Assembly (NCBI GenBank): GCA_900757615.1
Contig: CAAEON010000053.1
Location: forward strand, 1-64,000
Length of the DNA stretch: 64,000 nt
Reading direction: 5' to 3'
Source: an uncultured Collinsella sp.
GTDB taxonomy: Bacteria; Actinomycetota; Coriobacteriia; Coriobacteriales; Coriobacteriaceae
Under the pieces are notes generated by a model. It did not search any database. It had not been told where the DNA came from and saw nothing but the letters and a program-made list of their open reading frames with translations. Positions 40,648-51,393 of this stretch are shown piece after piece (the stretch's first letter is position 1; every line of letters begins with the position of its first letter). Position numbers and translations under genes: made by a program.

Positions 40648-43197
40648 TTACTTCCCAAAGACCTCTTCGGCGATACGAGCGCTCTCGGCGGCGTCCTTGG
40701 CGTAGTAGTCCGCACCGATCTGCTTGGCGTATTCGGGGGTGAGTACGGCGCCGCCCACGATGATCTTGACGCCCGGAACCTCGGCATGGAGCAACTTGAT
40801 GGTCTCTTCCATGGCGACGACGGTGGTAGTCATAAGCGCCGAGAGGCCAACGAGCTTGATGTCGCGCTCCCGTACGGTCTTGAGCACTTCCTGCGGATCG
40901 ACGTCGCGGCCCAGATCAAAGACGGTATAGCCGTAGTTGTCGAGCAGCATCTTGACGATGTTCTTACCGATATCGTGGATGTCGCCCTTGACGGTGGCCA
41001 CGCAGATCTTACCCTTGTCGGCAATCTCGCCGGCGGGCATCAGGCGCTTGATGGTGTCGAAGCCCACGCGCGCGGCCTCGGCCGAGGCCATGAGTTGCGG
41101 CAAGAAGAACTTGCCCTGGTCAAAGAGGACGCCCACCTCGTCGAGGGCGGGGATAAAGTGGTTGTTGATAAGGTCCATGGCGTCGTGGTCTGCCAGCAGA
41201 CGCTCGGTCTCGGCAGCGATCTCGCCTTTGCGGCCCGAGACGACCATGCGACGGATCGGGTCGTCGTTGCCGTCGGCGCCGGCGGCAGGCGCGGCATCAC
41301 TCGATGCGGGCTGAGCCGCTGCCGGGTTTGCGGCGATCTTATACGGATCGGTCCAGCCGGCGTAGCGCTCGATGTATCCGGTCGAGCCCTCGTCCTCAAC
41401 GCTCAGGACGCGATAGCTGTAGACGGTGTCCATAAAGCGCTTGGAGCCCGGGTTCATGATGGGGGCATCGAGGCCCGCGCCAAAGGCGGCGGCCAAAAAG
41501 ACCGAACCCAGCAGCGGGCGAGCGGGCAGGCCAAAGCTGATGTTCGACACGCCGAGCGCGCATTTGACACCCAGGCGCTCCTTGCACAGGGACATGGCGC
41601 GCAGGATCTGCTCGGCCTGGCGTTGATTGGTCGAGGCGGTCATGACCAGGCAGTCGATGAGGATGCGGTCCGGGCCAATGCCGTAGCGGGCGGCCTCGGC
41701 CACGATGTGCTCGGCGATGGCGAAGCGGGCCTCGGCGGTATCGGGAATGCCGCCTTCGTCAAGCGTGAGGCCGACGACGTTGGTGCCGTAGTGGGCGACC
41801 AGCGGAAAGATCTCATCCATGATCTGCTGTTTGCCATTGACCGAGTTGATGATGGGCTTGCCGGCGTAGCGACGTACGGCGGCCTCGACGGCGGCGGGGT
41901 CGGTGGAGTCGATCTGCAACGGCAACAGCGTGGAGCCTTGGAGCTGCTCGGTCGCTTGCTGGATGACCTTGACCTCGTCGATCTCGGGCAGGCCCACGTT
42001 GACGTCCAAGATGTCGGCGCCCTGTTCTTGCTGGCTGATGCCCTGGCTCACGACGTAGTCCAGGTCGCCGTCGCGCAGGGCCTGCTGCAGGCGCTTTTTG
42101 CCGGTGGGATTGATGCGCTCGCCGATGACGGCAATCTTGTGGCCGTCGCAGGGAAGGTCCACCACAGTCTGGGCACTTGTGACCGACATGCTGGGCTTGC
42201 GGTGGCGCGGACTGGGCGTGTGGTTATCGATAAGCGTGCGCAAGGCGGCCATGTGCGCCGGCGTGGTGCCGCAGCAGCCGCCCACGACGCTCACGCCGTC
42301 CTCAATCATGCCGGCGACGGCTTTGGCGTATTCGGGGGCCTGGATGTCAAAGACGGTATTACCGTCGTCGTCCACGTGGGGCAGTCCTGCATTGGCCTGC
42401 ACCATAACGGGCTTGTCGGTAACGGTGAGCATACGCGCGGCGAGCCCTCGGAGTTCGGCCGGTCCCTGGCTGCAGTTGATGCCCAAAACGTCGGCGCCGA
42501 TGGCGTCGAGCGTGATGGCGGCAACCTCGGGACTCGTGCCCAGGAAGGTGCGACCGTCTTCCTCAAAGGTCATGGTGGCAAAGACAGGCAGGTCGGAGTT
42601 CTCGCGGCAGGCGAGGACGGCAGCCTTGATCTCTGCCAGGTCGGTCATGGTTTCGATAATAAAGAGGTCCACACCCGCGGCGACGCCGGCGCGCACCTCC
42701 TCGGCAAAGAGGTCATAGGCCTCGTCGAAGCTGAGGGTGCCCAGGGGGCGCAGTAGGGCACCGATGGGGCCGATGTCACCGGCGACGTAGCGGGCACCGG
42801 CCGCGTGAGCGCAAGAGACCGCGGCGGCAAAGACATCTGCCACGGTGGCGGCACCGTCGAGCTTGTGGGCGTTGGCGCCAAAGGTGTTGGCGGTGATCAC
42901 GTCGCAGCCGGCCTCGACGTACTGACGCTGAATATCGGTAATGACCTGGGGCTCCTCAAAGTTGAGCAGCTCAGGCAGGGCGCCGGCCTTCATGCCGGCC
43001 GCCTGCAGCATGGTGCCCATGCCGCCGTCGAACAGTAGGTGTCCCGTGCCCTCGATGGCCGCACGCAGGCAATCGTCCTTAATGCGCAGATCGTCGATTG
43101 TGCGCGTCTTGTATGCAGCGCCATTGCGGCGTGCGGCATCAACGGGAGCCGCCAGCGCAGCACCGTCAGAATCATGAGTGATAAGCGGGGTAAACAT
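40648..43197 (-). CDS. metH: Cobalamin-dependent methionine synthase lacking the reactivation domain
   Basis: 849 residues. Domains in order: homocysteine-binding barrel (LLFDGGMGTMLQ; zinc cysteines in GINCSQGP and VGGCCGTTP), pterin-binding barrel (IGERINPTGKKRL...), helical cap, and B12 domain with DIHDIGKNIV, whose His ligates cobalt. The roughly 330-residue C-terminal SAM activation domain of E. coli MetH is absent; a separate protein with that domain is encoded next upstream in the operon. Start ATG 43197 has GGAGCCC upstream; longer readings run into the neighbour's frame. Transfers methyl from methyl-THF to homocysteine. Confidence 0.95.
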   Translation of the reverse strand: MFTPLITHDSDGAALAAPVDAARRNGAAYKTRTIDDLRIKDDCLRAAIEGTGHLLFDGGMGTMLQAAGMKAGALPELLNFEEPQVITDIQRQYVEAGCDVITANTFGANAHKLDGAATVADVFAAAVSCAHAAGARYVAGDIGPIGALLRPLGTLSFDEAYDLFAEEVRAGVAAGVDLFIIETMTDLAEIKAAVLACRENSDLPVFATMTFEEDGRTFLGTSPEVAAITLDAIGADVLGINCSQGPAELRGLAARMLTVTDKPVMVQANAGLPHVDDDGNTVFDIQAPEYAKAVAGMIEDGVSVVGGCCGTTPAHMAALRTLIDNHTPSPRHRKPSMSVTSAQTVVDLPCDGHKIAVIGERINPTGKKRLQQALRDGDLDYVVSQGISQQEQGADILDVNVGLPEIDEVKVIQQATEQLQGSTLLPLQIDSTDPAAVEAAVRRYAGKPIINSVNGKQQIMDEIFPLVAHYGTNVVGLTLDEGGIPDTAEARFAIAEHIVAEAARYGIGPDRILIDCLVMTASTNQRQAEQILRAMSLCKERLGVKCALGVSNISFGLPARPLLGSVFLAAAFGAGLDAPIMNPGSKRFMDTVYSYRVLSVEDEGSTGYIERYAGWTDPYKIAANPAAAQPASSDAAPAAGADGNDDPIRRMVVSGRKGEIAAETERLLADHDAMDLINNHFIPALDEVGVLFDQGKFFLPQLMASAEAARVGFDTIKRLMPAGEIADKGKICVATVKGDIHDIGKNIVKMLLDNYGYTVFDLGRDVDPQEVLKTVRERDIKLVGLSALMTTTVVAMEETIKLLHAEVPGVKIIVGGAVLTPEYAKQIGADYYAKDAAESARIAEEVFGK

Positions 43198-43207
43198 CGG
43201 TGGGCTC

Positions 43208-43996
43208 CTAGTGGCTGGAATAGCAGGTGGTGTGGGCGGCGCGGAAGCGGCAGTGCTTACGCATGCGGCAGATAGTGCAGGTGGGGCGACTCTGGGCGTC
43301 GTGGACCTCGCCATCAAACAGGCCGATCACCGCGGTCACGCTCTTGGTGGGCATGAGCAGGCTGGTCGGTGTGACGGTAAGCCCAATGAGCCGCGTGGCG
43401 TTGAGTGCAGCCACGATCGAGCGCTGGGCCGTAAGCGGGCAGTCGCCGTAGCCGGGACTGAAGCGCCAGTTACCGGCGAGTCCGTGTGCGGCGGCCGCAG
43501 CCTTGACCTGCTGGTCCATCTGCTCGACGGCGGCTTCTACATAGGCAGAGCATGCAGCGTCGAGCACGGCTCCCTCTAGGGGCTGCTGGGCTCCCGTGGT
43601 ACGCAGGCGACGCTCGGCGTCCATGCCGAGGGTGCATGCCATGAGCGCGGCAAAGCGGGCATCTTTGAGATGTCGATAGATGTCGCGACCCCGCAGCTCA
43701 ACGTTGGTGCCAACCAAGCGAATGCAAGGCTCGCCCTGTTCATCGACGCCCGTGGCATCGATGGCAAATACGCGGCGCACGCCACGGGGCTCAATGTCTA
43801 GCTCCAGACGCTCAACGACAAGCTCAATTCGTCGTGACAGCTCGGGCTCAATCTGCTGGCCGCCGTAGCCCAGATAACGCAACATCTCGGCACGGTCGAC
43901 ACGGGGATGGTGGGCTGCATCGATACGGTAGAGCGCCGGCGACGCAAGGTCGGCCGGCACTTCGACAGCGGTTGTATCGATGTGCGGTTTTTCCAT
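43208..43996 (-). CDS. Vitamin B12-dependent methionine synthase activation-domain protein
   Basis: 262 residues. It resembles the MetH activation domain: FSPGYGDCPLTAQRSIVAALNATRLIGL corresponds to the SAM-binding R-x-x-x-G-Y/SPGY core, and SLLMPTKSVTAVIG to the following strand. It ends in a Cys-rich tail (CTICRMRKHC) that could hold a metal. Start ATG 43996 overlaps the metF stop (TAATG). With the truncated metH next to it, the pair rebuilds a complete enzyme in which the protein re-methylates cob(II)alamin using SAM. Confidence 0.87.
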   Translation of the reverse strand: MEKPHIDTTAVEVPADLASPALYRIDAAHHPRVDRAEMLRYLGYGGQQIEPELSRRIELVVERLELDIEPRGVRRVFAIDATGVDEQGEPCIRLVGTNVELRGRDIYRHLKDARFAALMACTLGMDAERRLRTTGAQQPLEGAVLDAACSAYVEAAVEQMDQQVKAAAAAHGLAGNWRFSPGYGDCPLTAQRSIVAALNATRLIGLTVTPTSLLMPTKSVTAVIGLFDGEVHDAQSRPTCTICRMRKHCRFRAAHTTCYSSH

Positions 43997-44868
43997 TACC
44001 CCAGGCGCTCCATAATGGTCGCGGCGATCGCAGGACGGTTCATAGTGTACAGGTGCAAGCCGTCGGCGCCGTGCTCCTTGAGGTCGCAAAGCTGGCGGGC
44101 TGCATAATCTACACCAGCTGCCTGCAGGCTCTCGGGGTCGTTCTCGTACTTGGCGAGGATCTTGATGACGGGGGAGGGCAGCGATGCGCCGCACATAAAG
44201 ACCATGCGGCTGATCTGCGACTTGCCCATAAACGGCATGATGCCCGCGGTAATGGGCACGGTGATGCCGGCCTTGTCGGCAAGCTCGCGAAAACGGTAGA
44301 AGCACTCGTTATCAAAGAAGAGCTGCGTCACAAAGAAGCTCGCGCCGGCATCTTGCTTTTGCTTGAGGTATTCGACCGAAGCGTTGAGATCCTCACAGGC
44401 AATGTGGCCCTCGGGGTAGGCCGCGGCGCCCACACAAAAGCCGGCGTCGACGAGCTCGGGGATGAGGTCGCGGGCGTAGGCGTAGTCCGAGGCGGGCTTG
44501 TCGTCCTCGGTCGCGCCGGCAGGGAGATCGCCACGCAGGGCCAGGATGTTTTCCATGCCGGCCGAGCGATACTCGTCGATCTTGGCGGCGATATCGGCGT
44601 GCGACCGGCCCACGCAGGTAAGGTGTGCCACCGAGGGTGTATCGAATTCGCTCGTAATCATATGCGCGATGGGGGCGGTGGTGGCACAGTTGCCCGAGCC
44701 GCCGGCCGAGCAGGTGACCGAGACAAAGCTCGGCGAAAGCTTGCACAGATTGCCTGCCACTTCGCGAGCCGTGTCGAGGGTCAGCTCGCCCTTGGGCGGG
44801 AACATCTCAAACGAAACGGGTGCGGTGCCCTGGGATGCTGCCTGCTTAAAAACCTCGTCGACGCGCAT
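43996..44868 (-). CDS. metF: Methylenetetrahydrofolate reductase
   Basis: 290 residues, normal for bacterial MetF. Reduces methylene-THF to methyl-THF with FAD, supplying MetH. VSFEMFPPKG at the start, the SVTCSAGGSG loop, ILALRGDLP and GADGLHLYTMNR near the end are diagnostic. ATG 44868 follows AAGGAGCACG. First gene of the minus-strand methionine block. Confidence 0.96.
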   Translation of the reverse strand: MRVDEVFKQAASQGTAPVSFEMFPPKGELTLDTAREVAGNLCKLSPSFVSVTCSAGGSGNCATTAPIAHMITSEFDTPSVAHLTCVGRSHADIAAKIDEYRSAGMENILALRGDLPAGATEDDKPASDYAYARDLIPELVDAGFCVGAAAYPEGHIACEDLNASVEYLKQKQDAGASFFVTQLFFDNECFYRFRELADKAGITVPITAGIMPFMGKSQISRMVFMCGASLPSPVIKILAKYENDPESLQAAGVDYAARQLCDLKEHGADGLHLYTMNRPAIAATIMERLG

Positions 44869-45295
44869 ATCGTGCTCCTTTAGATACTTAAATAGTGTGA
44901 TGTGTTGTAAGGATTCTACAGCACCACTGTGTCACGGTGGAGTTTCACTCGCTATTCGGGGATACCAATCAAAGATGCCTTGCTATCGACATTCCCTATA
45001 GCAGAGCGGTCAATCTAGGATGGGGCTATAAAGACTGGTATCTGATGCGAAATACCAGTTAATAGAGCCCCATCCCAAATTGACTACCCTTAAACCATGG
45101 GGAGAGGTCTGCAATTTATACAGTTGATTGGCTGTTGAGGGCGGCGACGCCGCCGCGATGCGGTAACCTCATTGATTGGTTTCGTGACAGCAACATAACG
45201 GTAATGTTGCGGAAACACGACGAGCCTAATCTATGACTCGTTCGTTAGTAATCAACACCGCTTCTCACGCGGTGCCGATACGAAGGGAGTTCCGT
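44869..45295. other. Divergent region between metF and glutamine synthetase gene
   Basis: About 430 bases. Contains the long hairpin at 45009-45084 and a smaller one GCAACAT/ATGTTGC near 45193-45209. The leader of the glutamine synthetase gene includes AACACCGCTTC...GGTGCCG. I found no SAM riboswitch or T-box in front of metF. Confidence 0.5.
45009..45084. other. 76-base long hairpin in metF/glnA divergent region
   Basis: Outer arms 45009-45027 and 45066-45084 match in 16 of 19 positions, mismatches lying together at CTAG/TTGG. The inner stem ACTGGTAT (45034-45041) pairs perfectly with 45052-45059. No T run. Function unknown. Confidence 0.65.
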
Positions 45296-47383
<2,088 letters not shown>

Positions 47384-47410
47384 GACTGGGACAACATACC
47401 GTCACGGTTG

Positions 47411-47446
47411 AAAGCCGGGGCCCGCATCGCGCGGACCCCGGCTTTT
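47411..47446 (+). terminator. Glutamine synthetase terminator
   Basis: AAAGCCGGGG (47411-47420) pairs with CCCCGGCTTT, interior partly paired (CCGC...GCGG), then TTTTTG. Confidence 0.9.
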
Positions 47447-47499
47447 TGTTTGTGAAGGACGCTTTGGAGTCCGTTTTGCGACTGATTCGCCCACGCAAT

Positions 47500-47734
47500 A
47501 AGGGGCCGTGGACAAAAAACGTCAAATATGAGTAATGTCACTAAACTAGTTCCATATCAAAATGGCAGTTTTTGCCGAGTTAGACCACATATGTCCAGGT
47601 ATATAGCTGAGGTCGGGCCCAATCTGAGCACTAGGTCGTTGATTTGACATCTGATTCACCATCTAAAAGGCCGAATTCGCTGTTACTAAATCGGTAACAG
47701 TACTCATATTTGCCATTTTTTGCCCACAGGCCTT
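47500..47734. mobile_element. MITE-like element with about 34-bp terminal inverted repeats
   Basis: AT-rich 235-base block. CAAATATGAGTA (47523-47534) is the exact inverse of 47701-47712, and pairing extends outward through GTGG-x-CAAAAAA (three mismatches in 27) and loosely to AAGG at both ends. No coding capacity. Palindrome ACATATGT lies inside. It resembles a non-autonomous transposable element; no target duplication is evident. Confidence 0.5.
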
Positions 47735-47788
47735 GCGATGGTGCCGGGATCCGCACCCTGTCGGGTTTGAATCCCGGCGTTGAGGCAG

Positions 47789-47820
47789 AAAAAAGCCCGT
47801 CACCGAGGGCAACGGGCTTC
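47789..47820 (-). terminator. tRNA-Glu terminator (minus strand)
   Basis: AAGCCCGT (47793-47800) pairs with 47812-47819; on the minus strand a run of T follows. Confidence 0.85.
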
Positions 47821-47830
47821 TCGATTTAAA

Positions 47831-47907
47831 TGGTGCCCCCAGCGGGATTCGAACCCGCGATATCCACCTTGAAAGGGTGGCGTCCTTGGCCGCTAGACGA
47901 TGGGGAC
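47831..47907 (-). tRNA. tRNA-Glu (anticodon TTC)
   Basis: Minus strand. Acceptor GTCCCCA pairs with TGGGGGC (one T-G pair), CCA encoded. Anticodon arm CCACC-CTTTCAA-GGTGG gives anticodon TTC, reading GAA/GAG. T arm GCGGGTTCGAATCCCGC is intact. 77 bases with CCA. Confidence 0.97.
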
Positions 47908-48085
47908 AGCGGGAAAGAGTATAGCAGACTTTTTTGCCGGCGCGTATATCGTTGGCAAACTGGAAAACCACCACATAGGAGCTGGCTCTCTATCCCGATT
48001 CTCAAACATCTCATTCTGTAACAGTAAGACGACTTTTAACGGTCTAGATGTTACAGATTGAGACAAACCGCTGGGACGGGTCAAA

Positions 48086-48120
48086 ACCACCACAAAGGTG
48101 CCTATCCCCTTTGTGGTTGT
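48086..48120. repeat. Dispersed palindrome family B, copy 5
   Basis: ACCACCACAAAGG (48086-48098) pairs with 48108-48120 around TGCCTATCC. It follows the MurT-GatD gene on the minus strand by seven bases. Confidence 0.7.
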
Positions 48121-48126
48121 GAGGTG

Positions 48127-50304
48127 CTAGGGGAGGAGCTTCATGGCGGCGTCGTGGGCGGCGTGCTCGTAGGTGTCGTCGAGGGGTTTGAGCGGCAGCA
48201 GAGCTGTGGCCTGCGCATCGCCGCGCCGCTCGAGGGCGTGCGCGATCAGCCAGTCGGCGAGTTCGGGGTTCTTGGGCAGTGCCGGTCCGTGCAGGTACGT
48301 GCCGATGACGCCCTTGTAGATGAGACCCTCAAAGCCATCATCGCCGTTGTTGCCGGTGCCCGTGACGACGGACGTTCCGAGCGGCGTGGCATCGGCGTCC
48401 AAAAGCGTGCGGCCGCCATGGTTTTCGAATCCCACAAAGGGCTCAGGTGCCAGGTCGGTTTTGACGGCTACGTTGCCGATCAGGCGGTCGGAGCCGCGTA
48501 CGGTTTCGGCGGCAATGACCCCCAGACCCTCGATGCGATCCTCGCCCATATAGTACGAACGGCCGAGCAGCTGATAGCTGCCACAGATGGCAAGCAGCGA
48601 GCCGCCATCCTCAACATAGGCCGCGACCTTGTCTTTTTGGGCGAGCAGCTCGTGTGCCACGGCTAGCTGGTCGCGGTCGGAGCCGCCACCCATCATGACG
48701 ATATCGGCATCATGCAGATCGAGCACCTCGCCCATGCGGACCTCATCCACGCGAACGGGGATGCCGCGCCAGGCGCAGCGGCGCTCGAGCGCGATAACAT
48801 TGCCGCCGTCGCCGTAGAGGTTAAGGGCATCGGGATACAGGTAGACGATGCGCAGCGGGCGCGAAAGCTCGACTGGTGCGATGCCGACAGGAAGAGCGCT
48901 GCCGTCGGCACGGGCTACGGCGCGCCCGGCAACAGCGTCGGAAGTGGCGCCCTTCAGTCCGTCGAGTTCTTTGACCAGCGGCGGGAAGGCCGTGTAGTTG
49001 GCGACGGCGTAGAAGGTGTCATCGGCGGCCTCGTCTGCCACGGCGCCAATTGCCTGCGCGACGTCCGAGATAATCGCGGCATCGATGCCGGCGTACTTGA
49101 GGCGCACCCGCATGTCGTGCGCGCGCGTGCCTCCGGCAAAGGCGACAAGACCCGGCGTGTCGGCGATGCGCTCAAAGTCGACGTCGTAGATCCACGATAC
49201 ATCGTGGCCGTCGGCATCGTTGTCGTTGAGGAAGAAAGCGCAGAGTCTGCCGCCTGCCGTCTTGATGGACTGGATTTGTCGATCGAAGCCTACGGGATTC
49301 TTAGCCAGGTTGGCCTCGACGGTGCGGCCGGCGATATCCCAGCGCCCCATACGACCACCGGCGGGCACATAGACATCGAGCGCGGGCTGCAGGTGCGCCG
49401 TATCCACACCTAACTCATGTGCGGCAAAGAATGCGGCGGCAACGTTGTAGACCATGTACAGGCCGTTGTAGCGTGTGGCGATGTGCGCGGCTGGCGTGCT
49501 GGAATCAGATCCAAACACCAGGTCAAAGCCGTAACCGTCGCAGCCGAGCTCCACGCTCGTCACGCGACGGACAAGCGCAGGACGGGCCCAACCGCACGAG
49601 GGGCAATGGTAGGCGCCGAGCTGGCCGTATTGCACGTAGTCATACTCCAGCGGCGCGTTGCACTGCGAGCAAAAGCGCGAGTCGCTAATGCGGTCAGACT
49701 CGGTGTTGGTGGCGCCGTCGATGCCAAAGGCAATACTCGCGTTGGGAACGCGCACGGCGATCGCGGCACACAGCGGATCGTCGGCGTTATAGATAAGCGT
49801 CGTTGTCGGCGAGAGCTCCAACGCGTGGGCGATGACCTCCTGGGTGTGATCGATCTCGCCGTAGCGGTCTAGCTGGTCGCGGAACAGGTTGAGCAGCACA
49901 AAGTACGTCGGCTTGAGCTTGGGCAGGACGCGCACGGTGTAGAGCTCATCGCATTCAAAAACACCCACGCGCTTGCCGCTGTCAGTGTGCTTAAGGCCGC
50001 CGCGGGCCTCGAGCAGAGCACCCACCACACCGGGCTCCATATTGTTGCCGGCACGGTTGCACACCACGGTAGCGCCGCTGGCGGCAACGGCGTCGGCGAT
50101 GAGGTTGGAGGTGGTGGTCTTGCCATTAGTACCGGTGATCACCACGCTGCGGTCGACAAGGCCGGCGAGGTCGTTCAGCAGCTCGGGGTCGATCTTCATG
50201 GCGATGCGGCCGGGGAGTACGCCGCCCTGGCGCTTAAGGACGGAGCGCAGCCCCCAGCGGGCGATATCGCTCGAGGTGCAGGCAAGAGATGAGCGGAGGT
50301 TCAT
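48127..50304 (-). CDS. MurT-GatD fusion, lipid II isoglutaminyl synthase
   Basis: 725 residues. The first about 480 are MurT: Mur-ligase P-loop TGTNGKTTT (57-65), central domain with a Cys4 zinc ribbon (CSQC...CPSC, near 217-240), and a C-terminal DUF1727-type domain. The last about 240 are GatD, a class I glutamine amidotransferase with nucleophile C574 (LAICGSYQLLG) and H672 (YLHGP). In staphylococci and streptococci MurT and GatD are separate; together they amidate the alpha-carboxyl of D-Glu in lipid II to D-isoGln. Here both are one chain. Start ATG 50304, TTAGGAACGG upstream. It is essential in Gram-positives that do this step; that it is so here is inference. Confidence 0.93.
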   Translation of the reverse strand: MNLRSSLACTSSDIARWGLRSVLKRQGGVLPGRIAMKIDPELLNDLAGLVDRSVVITGTNGKTTTSNLIADAVAASGATVVCNRAGNNMEPGVVGALLEARGGLKHTDSGKRVGVFECDELYTVRVLPKLKPTYFVLLNLFRDQLDRYGEIDHTQEVIAHALELSPTTTLIYNADDPLCAAIAVRVPNASIAFGIDGATNTESDRISDSRFCSQCNAPLEYDYVQYGQLGAYHCPSCGWARPALVRRVTSVELGCDGYGFDLVFGSDSSTPAAHIATRYNGLYMVYNVAAAFFAAHELGVDTAHLQPALDVYVPAGGRMGRWDIAGRTVEANLAKNPVGFDRQIQSIKTAGGRLCAFFLNDNDADGHDVSWIYDVDFERIADTPGLVAFAGGTRAHDMRVRLKYAGIDAAIISDVAQAIGAVADEAADDTFYAVANYTAFPPLVKELDGLKGATSDAVAGRAVARADGSALPVGIAPVELSRPLRIVYLYPDALNLYGDGGNVIALERRCAWRGIPVRVDEVRMGEVLDLHDADIVMMGGGSDRDQLAVAHELLAQKDKVAAYVEDGGSLLAICGSYQLLGRSYYMGEDRIEGLGVIAAETVRGSDRLIGNVAVKTDLAPEPFVGFENHGGRTLLDADATPLGTSVVTGTGNNGDDGFEGLIYKGVIGTYLHGPALPKNPELADWLIAHALERRGDAQATALLPLKPLDDTYEHAAHDAAMKLLP

Positions 50305-50349
50305 GAAACCGTTCCTAACGTAAACGACATGGTCGGGTCGAGTGCGTCA

Positions 50350-51393
50350 CTAAAAACCGTAGCGGCGCGCAAATTCCTGGGCAAGCTGCGACACGTCTTC
50401 GCAGGCATTGGCCCAGGGGGCAAAGTCGGGAGTGTCCGAGATAATGCCGTCCGCCTCCCAAACGGCCTGGTGCGAAAGATCCCAGGGATCGCGTGGCTCG
50501 GGCCGGCAGGGAAGGTACGGTGTCTGGTACATGGGATTCAGCAAGAAGAACGCGCCGCCCTCGCAGCGGTTGGCGAACTCACGTAATGCACGCACCGCTG
50601 GACGCATCTTGTTCGTTTTGAACAAGAGGATTGTGCGGGCGAGCAGGTACCAGGGGGAGTTCTCGAGTGCATCGGCTCCCACCTGTTCCTCGAGCTGGTG
50701 GGCTAGGGCAAAAAAGCCGTCCTGATCTTCCAAGCGAGCGAGGGCGAGCAGCACGGTGCCTGCGGCTCGGGTGGGATAGCCTTCTGCCTTAAGGACGCGG
50801 CGGGAGTAGTCGGCGGCAGCACGGTAGCGAGCGCTCGCCATGCACAGCTGCGAGATAGCCTCGAGCGTGTGGAGCCACCCGATAAGAGCCGGCTCGTTCA
50901 CGGTGAGATCTGCCGCTGTCACGCCGTCCGTCAAAACCTTGTTGGCCCAGTAGTGTGGGGCCTCCATATCGAACCCGGGCACGCTTTGCTGCAGGTAATC
51001 GGCCGTGGTCACCTCGAGCTTCATCAGGTCGCCCAGGCAGGCGTCAACGGGCGTGTCGGCCAGGATGATGGCGAGCAGCTGCGCGTCGACGGCCAGTGCA
51101 TCGACGCGGACAATCTTGAGCAGCTCGTCGCGCATGTCGTCGAACAGGCGATTGCGCGTCTGCTCGAACTCCTCGTCGCTGCCCATGTCCTCGATGCGAT
51201 GGAGCTCGTCGAGCAGGTGGCGATGAACACCGGCATAGGACAGCAGCGCCTGGGCATGCTCGGACTGCGCATACTTATGAGGGTTGACGTTCACGTCGTT
51301 ATGGACAAGCTCGCGTGCTGCATCGGTGAGCTCGGGGTGCGACGCCAGATAGGTGCGCTCCAGGTAGGCGGGGATGTAGACGCTCGGATCCAT
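50350..51393 (-). CDS. TPR-like hypothetical protein, second of a pair
   Basis: 347 residues, soluble, acidic and mostly helical. Ala-rich helix pairs in the second half (ASARYRAAADYSRRVLKAEGYPTRAAG, then ALARLEDQDGFFALAHQLEEQ) look like tetratricopeptide-type repeats. No catalytic motif. ATG 51393 overlaps the stop of the upstream gene (TAATG) and has GGGAGGGG upstream, so the two are co-translated. The preceding protein has a similar length and layout, so the pair may be distant paralogues. Function unknown. Confidence 0.65.
   Translation of the reverse strand: MDPSVYIPAYLERTYLASHPELTDAARELVHNDVNVNPHKYAQSEHAQALLSYAGVHRHLLDELHRIEDMGSDEEFEQTRNRLFDDMRDELLKIVRVDALAVDAQLLAIILADTPVDACLGDLMKLEVTTADYLQQSVPGFDMEAPHYWANKVLTDGVTAADLTVNEPALIGWLHTLEAISQLCMASARYRAAADYSRRVLKAEGYPTRAAGTVLLALARLEDQDGFFALAHQLEEQVGADALENSPWYLLARTILLFKTNKMRPAVRALREFANRCEGGAFFLLNPMYQTPYLPCRPEPRDPWDLSHQAVWEADGIISDTPDFAPWANACEDVSQLAQEFARRYGF

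Noticed and set aside
39019..42756. 1245-codon plus-strand reading opposite metH and the DUF711 gene
   Set aside because: Antisense shadow caused by high-GC codon bias; low-complexity His/Gly/Asp-rich translation without domains, while the minus strand has two clear families.
44869..44960. SAM riboswitch or T-box before metF
   Set aside because: None of the conserved core strings or a terminator/antiterminator pair are present.
47740..47780. Second tRNA gene beside tRNA-Glu
   Set aside because: Only a T-arm-like string (GGGTTTGAATCCC) is seen; no acceptor, D or anticodon arms can be formed.
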